Shown here piece by piece: positions 47,892 to 57,171 of a stretch of 64,000 nt of DNA (the first letter of the stretch is position 1; the number at the start of each line of letters is the position of its first letter). A model generated the notes under the pieces. The model worked only from the letters and a program-made list of their open reading frames with translations. It was not told the DNA's origin and searched no databases. Both the position numbers and the translations under genes were made by a program. The DNA comes from Pseudoalteromonas arctica A 37-1-2 (GTDB lineage: Bacteria; Pseudomonadota; Gammaproteobacteria; Enterobacterales; Alteromonadaceae): assembly GCF_000238395.3 (NCBI RefSeq), contig NZ_CP011025.1:1178001-1242000 (forward strand), in the 5' to 3' direction.

Positions 47892-49196
47892 ATGCATACA
47901 TCAGCAATTTATCAGCAATTAAAAAAATCATTAAATAGCTATATTGAGCAAGGTAACACCGCTTTTACAGTGGCGCTTTCTGGTGGCGTTGATTCTGTGG
48001 TGTTGTTGCATTTAATGCGCACTTTAAAAGTAGATAACCCTGCAATTAATGTATCGGCTATTTATGTCCACCATGGCTTGAGCCAGCATGCTGATGACTG
48101 GCAACACTTTTGCAAAAACGTATGCATTGAGCTTAATGTGCCTTTTGAAGCTGCGAAAGTTGTAATTGAGCAGCAGTCGCGCGCAAGTCTTGAAGCCCAA
48201 GCACGCGACGTCCGTTATAAAGCACTTGATGAACTAAGCCCACAAGGCAGCATTATTTTACTGGGCCAACACTTAAACGACCAAGTAGAAACGTTTTTAC
48301 TGCGCTTAAAGCGTGGCTCGGGTTTAAAAGGGCTTGGCGCCATGCACCAAGCGCGTTTGCTGCAAAGTGGGCGTATATGTTTTAGACCATTGTTAAATGT
48401 AGCTCGCAGCGATATAGAAGCGTTTGCAACGCAGTTTAGTGTTAGCCACATAACCGATGACTCTAATACAGATGAAAGTTTTGATCGTAACTTTTTACGC
48501 TCAAAAATAGTACCTGTGTTAGCTGATCGCTTTAATGGGTTTGAACAATGCACTGCACGAAGTATTGAGCTACTACAACAGCAGCAAGCATTACTTGATG
48601 AATATACTCAGCTTGATTTAAATAAGTGTATTAACGAGCATCAAGCACTTTGCATTGGCCAGATAAGCGAATACAGCGCAGCGCGCATTGCAAATATAGT
48701 ACGTGCGTGGCTTGCACTATTTACACAAGTGATGCCATCGCAAAAGCAGCTCGAGCAAATTATTAATCAAGCAATGTGCGCAAAAAACGATGCACAAATG
48801 CGTATTGATTTGCTCGATGGGCAAATACGTCGTCATCAAGGTTATTTGTATTTTGTAACACCAAGTGAAGTATTAACAGATATTGAGCTGAATCATTCAC
48901 AGCTAAAACTGGCAGACGGGCGCTTATTAATCAAAAACACCGGTTGCGGAGTAAGACCTCCACACGCTAATGAGCAAGTAATTGTTCGCTTTAATTGCAA
49001 TAGCGCACGCATTAAACCACTTAAAAAGCCTGGTAGTAATACAGTTAAGCATTGGTTTAAAGATGCAAAAATAGCGCCCTGGCTTCGCGCCAGTGTGCCG
49101 CTTATTTTTTATAATGATGAATTAGTTCAAGTGGTTGGTTATTTTATAAGTGCTAAGCATATTGATGAAAATGGTATTTTTTGGGAGTGTAAATAA
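47892..49196 (+). CDS. tilS: tRNA(Ile)-lysidine synthase
   Basis: 434 residues. It converts C34 of the CAU-anticodon isoleucine tRNA to lysidine so that it reads AUA. The PP-loop SGGVDSVV is at about 30-37. GQHLNDQVETFLLRLKRGSG and FRPLLNVARSDIEAFA complete the catalytic domain. C-terminal substrate-binding domains end with LKKPGSNTVKHWFKDAKIAPWLR. Its TAA overlaps the next gene's ATG (TAAATGA). Confidence 0.95.
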   Translation: MHTSAIYQQLKKSLNSYIEQGNTAFTVALSGGVDSVVLLHLMRTLKVDNPAINVSAIYVHHGLSQHADDWQHFCKNVCIELNVPFEAAKVVIEQQSRASLEAQARDVRYKALDELSPQGSIILLGQHLNDQVETFLLRLKRGSGLKGLGAMHQARLLQSGRICFRPLLNVARSDIEAFATQFSVSHITDDSNTDESFDRNFLRSKIVPVLADRFNGFEQCTARSIELLQQQQALLDEYTQLDLNKCINEHQALCIGQISEYSAARIANIVRAWLALFTQVMPSQKQLEQIINQAMCAKNDAQMRIDLLDGQIRRHQGYLYFVTPSEVLTDIELNHSQLKLADGRLLIKNTGCGVRPPHANEQVIVRFNCNSARIKPLKKPGSNTVKHWFKDAKIAPWLRASVPLIFYNDELVQVVGYFISAKHIDENGIFWECK

Positions 49197-49550
49197 ATGA
49201 GTAAACAGCCGCATGTTGGTTTGTCGTTAGTTACTAAAGCGCCAGTGGGTATGCTAATAACGGCCGTTATAGCTATTATTGCTAATATTTTACTTGAGCT
49301 AAATATAGTTACGCTAGGTTATGCAGTTGCGGGTGGAATTGTATCTGCAGTGCTTTTATTAGCTTATTGGTTAGGTAAAGGTGGATTGTTTTTTATTTTA
49401 GGCGTGAGCCTGCCACTGCTTTTAGTATTATTTACACCGCTTGCTACTATTACCGCATTACTTAATTTAATTAGCGGATTCTTTTTTGGTTTTTGTGCTG
49501 CTTTGTTTATTTATAAATTGGTAAGTGCAAAGCCTAGCGGGGGAAGCTAG
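49197..49550 (+). CDS. Small hydrophobic membrane protein of unknown function
   Basis: 117 residues with about four membrane segments (roughly 18-36, 40-60, 64-82 and 85-108), a short basic-ended N-terminus and a short tail. I do not recognise the family. It is placed directly after tilS with no gap, so it is likely translated from the same message. Its stop codon lies inside the following terminator. Confidence 0.75.
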   Translation: MSKQPHVGLSLVTKAPVGMLITAVIAIIANILLELNIVTLGYAVAGGIVSAVLLLAYWLGKGGLFFILGVSLPLLLVLFTPLATITALLNLISGFFFGFCAALFIYKLVSAKPSGGS

Positions 49551-49558
49551 GCTTTTTT
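49530..49558 (+). terminator. Rho-independent terminator overlapping the end of the small membrane protein gene
   Basis: AAGCCTAGC-GGGGGAA-GCTAGGCTT followed by TTTT. The last codons and stop of the preceding gene form the stem. Confidence 0.85.
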
Positions 49559-49580
49559 ATTCAATTAGTGTGAACAAATG

Positions 49581-50477
49581 TTAGTAGGCTTTTGCGCAGT
49601 TTCTACCAGATGCTTTTGCTTTGTATAAGCCTTTATCGGCGCGAGCAAATATTTCAGTTTCGCTGTCTTGGCTGTTAGCTAAAGTAAAACCAACGCTGGT
49701 TGTTACTCTGTATTTAGACATTAGGGGCGATTTTCTTACTAAGCACATTATGCGCTCAGCGACGACCTTGTTAGTTGTAAACTCTGGGTCTTCAATAAGT
49801 AGAGCAAACTCATCACCACCAAATCTAAATACAGAGTCGGTACCGCGTATGCTGCTACACAGTACTTTTGAGAATTCTTTAAGTGTATCGTCACCAATTT
49901 TATGACCAAAGTTGTCGTTAACTTGTTTAAAGTTATCTAAATCAAGCAGCATTAAACTAAATGGGCGTTGATAACGACGACAGTTTTCAAGCTTTTGCAG
50001 TAAAAAGTCGTTAAATTGACTACGGTTGTTTAAGCCTGTTAATGCATCTTTTGTGGCAAGTTTTAGTACACGGCTATACATCATCGCATTACGAAGTGGA
50101 TAAACCAGCGCAGTATGTAAAGTATGTAGTTTTTTCTCAATTGCTTGACCAAGCGGGAATTTACTAAAGTAAATTAGCTGGCCTAAATGATCTTTATCAA
50201 TAGATAGATCAAAGGTATATGGAGTATTACCTGTATTGCTATCTGAAGTTTGAGCTGTACCTAAAGTTGATTGAAACTGCAATCCAGAAAAATTGAGCAA
50301 TTGTTTTGCAAATTTAGCATAAATAGCCAGAACATCCTCGATCACTAAGCTTGTTTGTAGCTCTGCGACGAGTTTATGTGTTTCTGTTATTTCATTTGTT
50401 GGCGAATGTTCAGCTGAAAACGGCAAAAAATCACCGCGACCAGACACATGCTGCGTCAAAATATGGACGTTTTCCAT
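49581..50477 (-). CDS. Diguanylate cyclase (GGDEF domain protein)
   Basis: 298 residues from the ATG at 50477, chosen because GGGGAG lies 5-6 bases upstream; the longest frame would add 18 residues to 50531. It makes cyclic di-GMP from GTP. The N-terminal region of about 130 residues looks like a GAF-type sensory fold but has no motif I can name. The C-terminal GGDEF domain has DALTGLNNRSQFND, LDLDNFKQVNDNFGH and the active site FRFGGDEFALL. No transmembrane segment is seen, so it is cytosolic. A product-inhibition RxxD is not obvious. Confidence 0.9.
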   Translation of the reverse strand: MENVHILTQHVSGRGDFLPFSAEHSPTNEITETHKLVAELQTSLVIEDVLAIYAKFAKQLLNFSGLQFQSTLGTAQTSDSNTGNTPYTFDLSIDKDHLGQLIYFSKFPLGQAIEKKLHTLHTALVYPLRNAMMYSRVLKLATKDALTGLNNRSQFNDFLLQKLENCRRYQRPFSLMLLDLDNFKQVNDNFGHKIGDDTLKEFSKVLCSSIRGTDSVFRFGGDEFALLIEDPEFTTNKVVAERIMCLVRKSPLMSKYRVTTSVGFTLANSQDSETEIFARADKGLYKAKASGRNCAKAY

Positions 50478-50610
50478 TAAATTCTCCCCCGTGGGTATTA
50501 CTTTGCAATACCTAAGCGATTTTTGTGCCATATTTTAAAACTGGCTGAAAAACAGAAGGTTGCTATATTTAAAGTAAGTCCCTTGGTTTAATTGACGCGT
50601 GAGGCCGAAT

Positions 50611-52584
50611 TTGCAGAGTATTAACGTTCAAATTTTTGGCTTGCTAGTGGCAGCAGTTCTTTTTGTGTGGTTTTTTAAACGCATTGGCTTGCCGCCTATT
50701 TTGGCGTACCTAGCAACGGGGGTTTTAGCCGGTAGTCATGGTATTGGTTGGTTAGCGCAATCTCACGAAATAGAGTTTGTAGCAGAGCTTGGAATTGTGT
50801 TTTTGTTATTTAGTTTGGGGTTAGAATTTTCTATTTCGCGGCTAATGGCAATGCGAAGCCTAGTATTTGGGCTGGGCTCGTTACAAGTAGGTATAACCAG
50901 TTTACTCTTCATTATTATTTTATATTGTTTAGACTTTTCCCTACTCACCAGTTTTACCATTGGTACAATTATGGCGCTTTCTTCTACGGCTGTAGTGGTT
51001 AAGCTATTAAAAGAAACGGGTGAGCTTAATCAGCGCCGTGGGCAATTGGCCGTTGGTGTACTGCTTTTTCAAGATATTGCTGTTGTTCCTCTATTAATAA
51101 TACTTCCTTTATTTGCATCAAGCGACTCTCAAAGTATTGGCTGGGCTTTAGCGTTTGCCCTAAGTAAGGGCGCATTTGTATGCGTGCTTCTTTGGGCAAT
51201 TGGTAAATGGGTATTGCCCATTGTGTTTAAAGAAATAGCGCAAGTACGAACCGATGAGTTGTTTGTACTTACCACTATATTAGTCGCCTTATTTGCGGGC
51301 TTTTTAACGTATATGTTTGGCTTATCTATGGCATTGGGCGCTTTTTTAGCGGGAATGATGTTAGGTGAGAGCCATTACAGGCACCAGCTAGAGGCCGATA
51401 TACGTCCATTTCGCGATATATTAATGGGGCTGTTTTTTGTAACTGTGGGTATGCAGTTGGATATTTTATTTGTACTGGCGCATATAGTAATAATTATTGG
51501 CGCATTGCTTGGGTTACTCGTATTAAAAATTACAGTAGTAGCACTTAGTGCGCGGCTAATGCATGAGCGAAACCAAGACTCGCTCGCCTGTGGCATTATG
51601 CTGTGGCAAATGGGGGAGTTTGGTTTTGTACTTATCGCACTTGCTGGCCAGCATCAGTTATTAAACTCAGAGCAAGCTTCATTTTTAATTGCCCTTGGTG
51701 TGTTATCAATGGCATTTACACCATTTTTGATTGATAAAACGCCATTTATTTTAAAGCGTTTTGGTATACTCGATCGCCCTAGTTTAGCGCTGGAGAGTGA
51801 GCCACAAAGTAGTACACTTTATAGTGACCATGTTGTTATTTGTGGTTTTTCGCGTGTTGGGCAAACTATAGCGCGTTTCTTAAAGCCCGAAGCAATAGAC
51901 TACGTTGCCATTGAAAGTAACCCAATTTTAGTACAAGAAGGCAAAGCGGCAGGTGAGCCTGTTATATTTGGCTATGTTAAACAAAAAGATATTTTAAAGT
52001 GCGCAGGAGTAGAGCGAGCTCGCTTGGTTATTATTACTTTTACAGAGCTTGATCACGCACAAGTTGTTATTGATGCCATAAAACAAATAGCGCCCAACGT
52101 TAAAATACTTATTCGTACTCGTGACGATAGCCAGTTAGATTATTTAAAAGGGCTAGGCGTAACCGAAGTAGTGCCAGAGTCGTTAGAGGCGAGCTTAATG
52201 CTCGTGTCGCATGTGTTGTCTATGTCGGGCGTACCGATGACGCGTATTGTGCGTAGAGTAAGTAAAGAACGTCGTAATCGTTATCCGTTAATGCAAAGCT
52301 TTTACGCAGGGTATTTTAAAGATAGCGAAGATGCCTCAAGTGAACGATTAGAATACTTACATGTTGTAGCGCTACCTCAGCAAGCTTATGCCGTGGGTAA
52401 AACAATTGAAGATCTTAATTTAGAAAAGCGGCGAGTACTCGTAAAAGCACTGCGCAGAGAAGGATCCGAAATAGATACGCCATCAGCGCAAACAACATTA
52501 TTGGCTAATGACGTTTTAGTATTACAAGGTAAACCAAGGCGTGTTGAGCGGGTAGAGCACTATCTGCTCGACGGAATCGAATAG
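50611..52584 (+). CDS. CPA2-family monovalent cation:proton antiporter with TrkA domain
   Basis: 657 residues from the TTG at 50611, which has GAGG 6 bases upstream; a GTG at 50599 would add four residues. About twelve membrane helices (1-390) form a Kef/YbaL-type antiporter domain with the conserved LGIVFLLFSLGLEFS and FQDIAVVPLL. A TrkA_N nucleotide-binding domain follows (HVVICGFSRVGQTIARFL), then a TrkA_C domain (about 570-655). K+ or Na+ efflux with pH homeostasis is likely; the ion cannot be assigned from sequence. Confidence 0.92.
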   Translation: MQSINVQIFGLLVAAVLFVWFFKRIGLPPILAYLATGVLAGSHGIGWLAQSHEIEFVAELGIVFLLFSLGLEFSISRLMAMRSLVFGLGSLQVGITSLLFIIILYCLDFSLLTSFTIGTIMALSSTAVVVKLLKETGELNQRRGQLAVGVLLFQDIAVVPLLIILPLFASSDSQSIGWALAFALSKGAFVCVLLWAIGKWVLPIVFKEIAQVRTDELFVLTTILVALFAGFLTYMFGLSMALGAFLAGMMLGESHYRHQLEADIRPFRDILMGLFFVTVGMQLDILFVLAHIVIIIGALLGLLVLKITVVALSARLMHERNQDSLACGIMLWQMGEFGFVLIALAGQHQLLNSEQASFLIALGVLSMAFTPFLIDKTPFILKRFGILDRPSLALESEPQSSTLYSDHVVICGFSRVGQTIARFLKPEAIDYVAIESNPILVQEGKAAGEPVIFGYVKQKDILKCAGVERARLVIITFTELDHAQVVIDAIKQIAPNVKILIRTRDDSQLDYLKGLGVTEVVPESLEASLMLVSHVLSMSGVPMTRIVRRVSKERRNRYPLMQSFYAGYFKDSEDASSERLEYLHVVALPQQAYAVGKTIEDLNLEKRRVLVKALRREGSEIDTPSAQTTLLANDVLVLQGKPRRVERVEHYLLDGIE

Positions 52585-52590
52585 TGACTT

Positions 52591-52628
52591 AGATTAATCT
52601 AACTCTAAAAGATTAATCTAACTCTAAA
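52591..52628. repeat. Two tandem 19-bp copies at the 3' end of the patatin gene
   Basis: AGATTAATCTAACTCTAAA occurs at 52591-52609 and again at 52610-52628. The second copy covers the minus-strand stop codon and last codons of the patatin-like gene. The first copy is a duplicate lying beyond the stop. Confidence 0.9.
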
Positions 52629-53758
52629 AATTCACGCATCTTAGGCAGCTGCGCCATACCATCTTCATAGCCAATTTGCATTAAATGCTGGGTGTAGCGT
52701 TTTTCAAACAATAGGTAACTGGTTAAGCTCGATTGCGAATGCTTTTTTACACCTATGGTACGTAGCAATACTTTAATGGCCCATGGCATATCGTCGTAAT
52801 ACTGCGCTGCAATTGCGTTAAAGTTTTGCGAAGGGTTAATGACAAAGGTATCTATTTGTTTAAGTTCTTGATGTTTGTCGCGAGCGGGTAATAGCCCTAA
52901 TGTTCGGTTAACACGAGCCAAACGCTCCAAATCCGATTGCATAGTGTCGGTAAATACGCTATCGAGCAAATGCCCCGCAACAGCAGATAGACCCGGATAA
53001 TGTGGCGAATAACCCGGTGGGTGTAATTCTTTGGGTTGGTCGACCCCAATAATAAATATTTTTTCAGCACCTAAATGAATCGACGGACTCAGCGGAGAAA
53101 GTTGATGTATAGAGCCATCACCAAAGTAATGGTTATAAATATTTACACTTGGAAACACCATAGGGATGGCACTCGATGCCATTAAGTGCTCAACATTAAT
53201 ACGAGTTGCACGGCCTTCGCGTTTAGCACGCTGCCAAGATGTTTGCGTATTAGATTGAAAAAATGCAACAGAGTCGCCCGTTGTATAACTTGAGGCCGTA
53301 ATAGACAGCGCATCTAAATAATTACGATGTAAATTGCGCTCAATGCGGTGTAAATCTAAAATTTCGTTTAATAAACCACGCAGAGGGCGGTTGTTTAGCA
53401 AGCTTGCTGGTGGATGGTTAATATGTTCTGACTGAAAGCTCGTTAAAATATTACGCGCAATATGACCAAATACGCTTAAAAAATCACTTTTATAGACCAT
53501 AGAGGTTGAAAAGTTTTTCCAAACTGATTCAAGTTTTCGTACAGCTAAATGAGCACAAGAGGCGTAACATGCTAAAGCCGCAGAGTTAATAGCCCCAGCA
53601 GAGGTGCCGTTTATTACTCTAAATGGCAATGGAGCAGTACGAGGCATACTGTGAGCTAGCGCTTTAAGGACACCCACTTGATAAGCAGCACGTGCGCCAC
53701 CACCTGTGAGTAATAAGGCAATTTTAGGTTTTTGTGGATCAACTTGCTTGATTTTCAT
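52613..53758 (-). CDS. Patatin-like phospholipase family protein
   Basis: 381 residues. The patatin domain covers about 10-230: oxyanion loop LLLTGGGARAAYQVG, nucleophile Ser in NGTSAGAINS (G-x-S-x-G) and the dyad Asp in YFGDGSIHQLSP (DG motif). The chain shows no signal peptide or membrane helix, so it is probably cytosolic or peripherally bound. Family members are lipases or phospholipases; the substrate is unknown. It converges on the antiporter gene. Confidence 0.92.
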   Translation of the reverse strand: MKIKQVDPQKPKIALLLTGGGARAAYQVGVLKALAHSMPRTAPLPFRVINGTSAGAINSAALACYASCAHLAVRKLESVWKNFSTSMVYKSDFLSVFGHIARNILTSFQSEHINHPPASLLNNRPLRGLLNEILDLHRIERNLHRNYLDALSITASSYTTGDSVAFFQSNTQTSWQRAKREGRATRINVEHLMASSAIPMVFPSVNIYNHYFGDGSIHQLSPLSPSIHLGAEKIFIIGVDQPKELHPPGYSPHYPGLSAVAGHLLDSVFTDTMQSDLERLARVNRTLGLLPARDKHQELKQIDTFVINPSQNFNAIAAQYYDDMPWAIKVLLRTIGVKKHSQSSLTSYLLFEKRYTQHLMQIGYEDGMAQLPKMREFLELD

Positions 53759-53997
53759 ATTGGTGGTTAAACTGTTCTACGTCTTTACTTTATTTATTAA
53801 CTGTAAGTCTTTAAGCTAGAAGAATCAAAGGATAACTGCCCTAATACTTATTACATTGTTTAATCACCCAATTTAGTATGTAACTTACTTTGCTATAATT
53901 GCCGTATTATAAAATGTCATAGTATTTGTGTAAGAATGAATTTAATCCACTTAGCGTACTCTAAGTGATATCGCATTTTAATTTTTATGGAGTTCGT

Positions 53998-54873
53998 ATG
54001 TCAGATAAACCAGAAGCATCAGATGTTCAAAAACGTCCACCTAATAACAATATTCTTTTCGCCGTTATTATTTTAATAGTCGTAGCATGTGCGGCCGCCT
54101 TCGTATTGCTAACACCCAGTGACGAGCAAGCAACACGCACTGAGGTAGAGCCCACAGTTAAAGAACAACCTATGATGGAGCTTAAACCCGAGAACGACCC
54201 TGTGGTAGATGCGCCGTCTGTAAATCCAGAAAAACCAGCCGAGCTTGAAGTACCAGCACAAAGCCCAAGCGAGCCTGTGCCAGAAGTAGAGCCACTACCA
54301 ACGCTTAACGAAAGTGATGCAGTTGTTGTTGCTAAAATGGACGAGTACCTAAGCGACTCAGTAATGAGCTTAATGGTGACCGATGATATTATTCGTCGTG
54401 GTGTGGTATATGTAGATAACTTAGCAAAAGGAAAAATAGCTAAAAAACACATGCCTGTTGTACAGCCAGAAGAAAAATTTAGCGTGAATGAAGGTGATAT
54501 CTTAACGATTAACCCTAACAGCTACGAGCGTTATACACCGTATGTGAAAATATTTACCAGTATGAGTGCAGCGCAAGCCGTTCGCATGTACGAAGAGTAC
54601 AAGCCACTTATTAATAATGCATACAGTGAAATTGGTTACGGCGATGACGAATTTAATCAAACGCTAACTGATGCAATCGATTTATTACTTGATACGCCAG
54701 AGCCTGAAGGTGACTTGCCGTTACTTCGTGATTCAGTAACGTACCAGTATGCGTTTTCGGAGTGGGAGCAATTACCAGATGCACAAAAACAGCTTTTACG
54801 TATGGGTCCAGAAAACATGAAAAAAGTAAAAGCAGCATTACGTAATATAAAAGCGCAGTTAGAGAACAATTAA
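53998..54873 (+). CDS. DUF3014-type membrane-anchored protein
   Basis: 291 residues from the ATG at 53998, with GGAG 5 bases upstream; the longer frame from 53965 is less likely. One N-terminal membrane helix (NNNILFAVIILIVVACAAAFVLL) is followed by a Pro/Glu-rich linker (about 35-100) and a soluble periplasmic domain with LVTDDIIRRGVVYVDNLAKG, MYEEYKPLINNAYSEIGYGD and LLRMGPENMKKVKAALR. This matches my memory of DUF3014 proteins. Function unknown. A terminator follows. Confidence 0.82.
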   Translation: MSDKPEASDVQKRPPNNNILFAVIILIVVACAAAFVLLTPSDEQATRTEVEPTVKEQPMMELKPENDPVVDAPSVNPEKPAELEVPAQSPSEPVPEVEPLPTLNESDAVVVAKMDEYLSDSVMSLMVTDDIIRRGVVYVDNLAKGKIAKKHMPVVQPEEKFSVNEGDILTINPNSYERYTPYVKIFTSMSAAQAVRMYEEYKPLINNAYSEIGYGDDEFNQTLTDAIDLLLDTPEPEGDLPLLRDSVTYQYAFSEWEQLPDAQKQLLRMGPENMKKVKAALRNIKAQLENN

Positions 54874-54899
54874 TATGCACTAAAACAGCTAAATACGCC

Positions 54900-54937
54900 G
54901 CGATTGTATATGAAGTATGCAATCGCACTTTCTTTTT
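54900..54937 (+). terminator. Rho-independent terminator after the DUF3014 gene
   Basis: GCGATTGTATA-TGAAG-TATGCAATCGC stem with one G-T pair, followed by ACTTTCTTTTT. Confidence 0.75.
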
Positions 54938-54947
54938 AGATTATCCC

Positions 54948-54976
54948 TTGAATAACAGAGCAAAAGTAGAGATAAT
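54948..54976 (+). promoter_or_regulatory. Sigma-70 promoter of the 4.5S RNA gene
   Basis: TTGAAT at 54948-54953 and GATAAT at 54971-54976, 17 bases apart, followed by the GC-rich CCCTCCCGCGCC. Transcription would start near 54983 and leave a short 5' leader, which in E. coli is removed by RNase P. Confidence 0.65.
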
Positions 54977-55004
54977 CCCTCCCGCGCCAACCAAGGCCCT
55001 CAAT

Positions 55005-55118
55005 GGTAGTCTTATTGGTCCTCTCGCAACACTAGCAGGCGAACCTGGTCAGGCCCGGAAGGGAGCAGCCACAGTTTGTGACGTGTGTGCCGAGATGTGG
55101 CTGGTAAGACTGCCACCC
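55005..55118 (+). ncRNA. ffs: 4.5S RNA of the signal recognition particle (small type)
   Basis: Contains the invariant SRP domain IV sequence: CAGGCCCGGAAGGGAGCAGC with the GGAA tetraloop and the symmetric bulge, then GTGTGCCGAGATGTGGCTGG. The ends pair as GGTAGTCTTA at 55005-55014 with TAAGACTGCC at 55105-55114. The length of about 114 nt matches the E. coli 4.5S type. It binds Ffh to target membrane proteins. Ends are estimated from pairing. Confidence 0.95.
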
Positions 55119-55139
55119 AAATTCCTCATTTGGGTGTTT
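55114..55139 (+). terminator. Rho-independent terminator of ffs
   Basis: CACCCAAAT-TCCTC-ATTTGGGTG stem followed by a short T run (TTT). Confidence 0.75.
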
Positions 55140-55406
55140 GAACTAATAAAGTTAATTCCTCAAAAATAATTCCTCTAATTAAATAATACTATTTATTTAT
55201 AGATTACTTTATAAATTACTTTATAGATTGTTATGTCATTTTTGTTAAAAATATTACTAATAACTACATGATAGTATTAATTAAAAGTAAATTAACCTCC
55301 CTTTTAAACATGTTGCTCATCCTCGATTCGTAAATACGACTTAAGTCTAGATTGTGTAGTACGAAGTTAGGATTAGAATAATGTCAAATTTAGAGAGGAG
55401 CTCAGT

Positions 55407-56933
55407 ATGCACTTGGAACGTATTCGCAATAGTAACCTGCATGACAAGGTGATGCCTGCAGAACAAGCAAGCCAATTTATTAAAGATGGAATGACTGTAG
55501 GGATGAGTGGCTTCACTCGTGCCGGAGAAGCTAAAGCAGTACCCAGAGCGTTAATTGAGCAAGTCAAAAAAAATCCAATAAAAATAAATTTAATGACTGG
55601 CGCATCTTTAGGTAATGATTTAGATAAACTACTTACCGAAGCGGGCATTTTAGCGCGTCGTATGCCTTTTCAAGTAGACAGTACTTTACGTAAAGCGATT
55701 AATAACGGTGAAGTAATGTTTATTGATCAGCATTTATCTGAAACGGTTGAGCATCTACGAAATCATCAATTAACCATGCCTGATGTAGCTGTTATTGAAG
55801 CAGTCGCTATTACCGAAGAAGGGCATATTGTGCCAACTACATCGGTTGGTAACTCAGCCAGTTTTGCTATTTTTGCCAAACAAGTCATCGTTGAAATTAA
55901 TATGCTGCATAACCCGAATCTTGAAGGTTTGCATGACATATACATTCCATCTTATCGTCCTACTCGCCAACCAATGCCGTTAGTTAAAGTAGATGATAGA
56001 ATTGGTAGCACTGCTATTCCTATCGATCCTGCAAAAATTGTTGGTATTGTTTTTACTAACCAAAGCGACTCGTTTTCTACCGTTACCGACCCTGATGAAG
56101 ACACCGCCGCTATTGCGCGCCATTTAGTTAACTTTTTTAAAGATGAAGTGGCTCAAAATAAATTGCCAGCTAATTTAGGTCCGCTGCAAGCAGGCATTGG
56201 TAACATTGCTAATGCTGTAATGATGGGACTACTCGATTCTGACTTTAAAGACCTAACAATGTACTCTGAAGTACTACAAGATTCGACGTTTGACCTAATT
56301 GACGCAGGTAAGCTTAGTTTTGCATCGGGCAGCTCAATTGTTTTGTCTGAGCGTTGTAATGCGCAAGTATTTAATAATTTAGAACAATACAAAGATAAAC
56401 TAGTGTTACGCCCTCAAGAAATTTCGAACCACCCTGAAATAGTGCGCCGTTTAGGTATTATTGCCATTAATACTGCACTTGAGTTTGATATGTATGGCAA
56501 CGTAAATTCAACACATGTGTGTGGCACACGAATGATGAATGGTATTGGCGGCTCTGGTGATTTTGCTCGTAATGCTCATTTAGCAATATTTGTGACTAAA
56601 TCGATTGCTAAAAATGGCGCTATTTCAAGCGTAGTGCCTATGGCGAGCCACGTTGATCATAACGAGCATGATGTTGATATATTAGTAACTGAGCAAGGTT
56701 TAGCTGATTTACGCGGTTTAGCACCGCGTGAGCGTGCTGTACAAGTTATTAAGCATTGTGTGCACCCAGAATATCGCGAAGCGATGTTAGACTATTATGA
56801 GCGCGCTTGTGAGCGTGGCGGGCATACCCCTCATTTACTAGAAGAAGCGTTTAGCTGGCATATTCGTCTTGAACAACAAGGCAGCATGAAAAAAGTATCT
56901 GCAGCAGATGCTCAAGTGCAGCTGTCTGCATGA
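55407..56933 (+). CDS. Acetyl-CoA hydrolase/transferase family protein (succinate CoA-transferase type)
   Basis: 508 residues. Two CoA-transferase domains. The N-terminal part has DGMTVGMSGFTRAGEAKAVP and the C-terminal part has the glutamate-containing MYSEVLQDSTFDLIDAGKLS, ASGSSIVLS and GIGGSGDFARNA. In the succinyl-CoA:acetate CoA-transferase group the Glu of SEVLQD is the CoA-bearing residue. Likely reaction: exchange of CoA between acetate and succinate (or propionate), linking acetate use to the TCA cycle. GAGAGGAGCTC precedes the ATG. It is a single gene after ffs; whether it acts as hydrolase or transferase cannot be settled from sequence. Confidence 0.9.
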   Translation: MHLERIRNSNLHDKVMPAEQASQFIKDGMTVGMSGFTRAGEAKAVPRALIEQVKKNPIKINLMTGASLGNDLDKLLTEAGILARRMPFQVDSTLRKAINNGEVMFIDQHLSETVEHLRNHQLTMPDVAVIEAVAITEEGHIVPTTSVGNSASFAIFAKQVIVEINMLHNPNLEGLHDIYIPSYRPTRQPMPLVKVDDRIGSTAIPIDPAKIVGIVFTNQSDSFSTVTDPDEDTAAIARHLVNFFKDEVAQNKLPANLGPLQAGIGNIANAVMMGLLDSDFKDLTMYSEVLQDSTFDLIDAGKLSFASGSSIVLSERCNAQVFNNLEQYKDKLVLRPQEISNHPEIVRRLGIIAINTALEFDMYGNVNSTHVCGTRMMNGIGGSGDFARNAHLAIFVTKSIAKNGAISSVVPMASHVDHNEHDVDILVTEQGLADLRGLAPRERAVQVIKHCVHPEYREAMLDYYERACERGGHTPHLLEEAFSWHIRLEQQGSMKKVSAADAQVQLSA

Positions 56934-56982
56934 GCATTTTGGTTTATTAATATTGAATTAGTAAGTTTTATACTTACTTTTG

Positions 56983-57027
56983 AACCGCACTAGTGTCAGC
57001 TCAATCAGCTTTGATTAGTGCGGTTTA
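56983..57027. repeat. Long-loop inverted repeat after the CoA-transferase gene
   Basis: AACCGCACTA and TAGTGCGGTT arms, 10 bp perfect, with a 23-base loop containing partial inner pairing. The following T tract is poor, so it is only a weak terminator candidate. Confidence 0.4.
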
Positions 57028-57171
57028 ATAAAAACTTTAAGCCCAAAATAATTTTATACCTACTCTTTGCATACCTTTCCCAGCCACCTTTTATTATTTT
57101 ATTTACTTAGGTTTAGGTGCTATTACCGTTATTAAGTGTGTAATGTGTTTATTAAAAAAAGAGATACTAAA

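Noticed and set aside
54948..55169. 73-residue open frame over the 4.5S RNA
   Set aside because: It runs straight through the SRP RNA, its promoter and its terminator; there is no protein-like composition or ribosome site.
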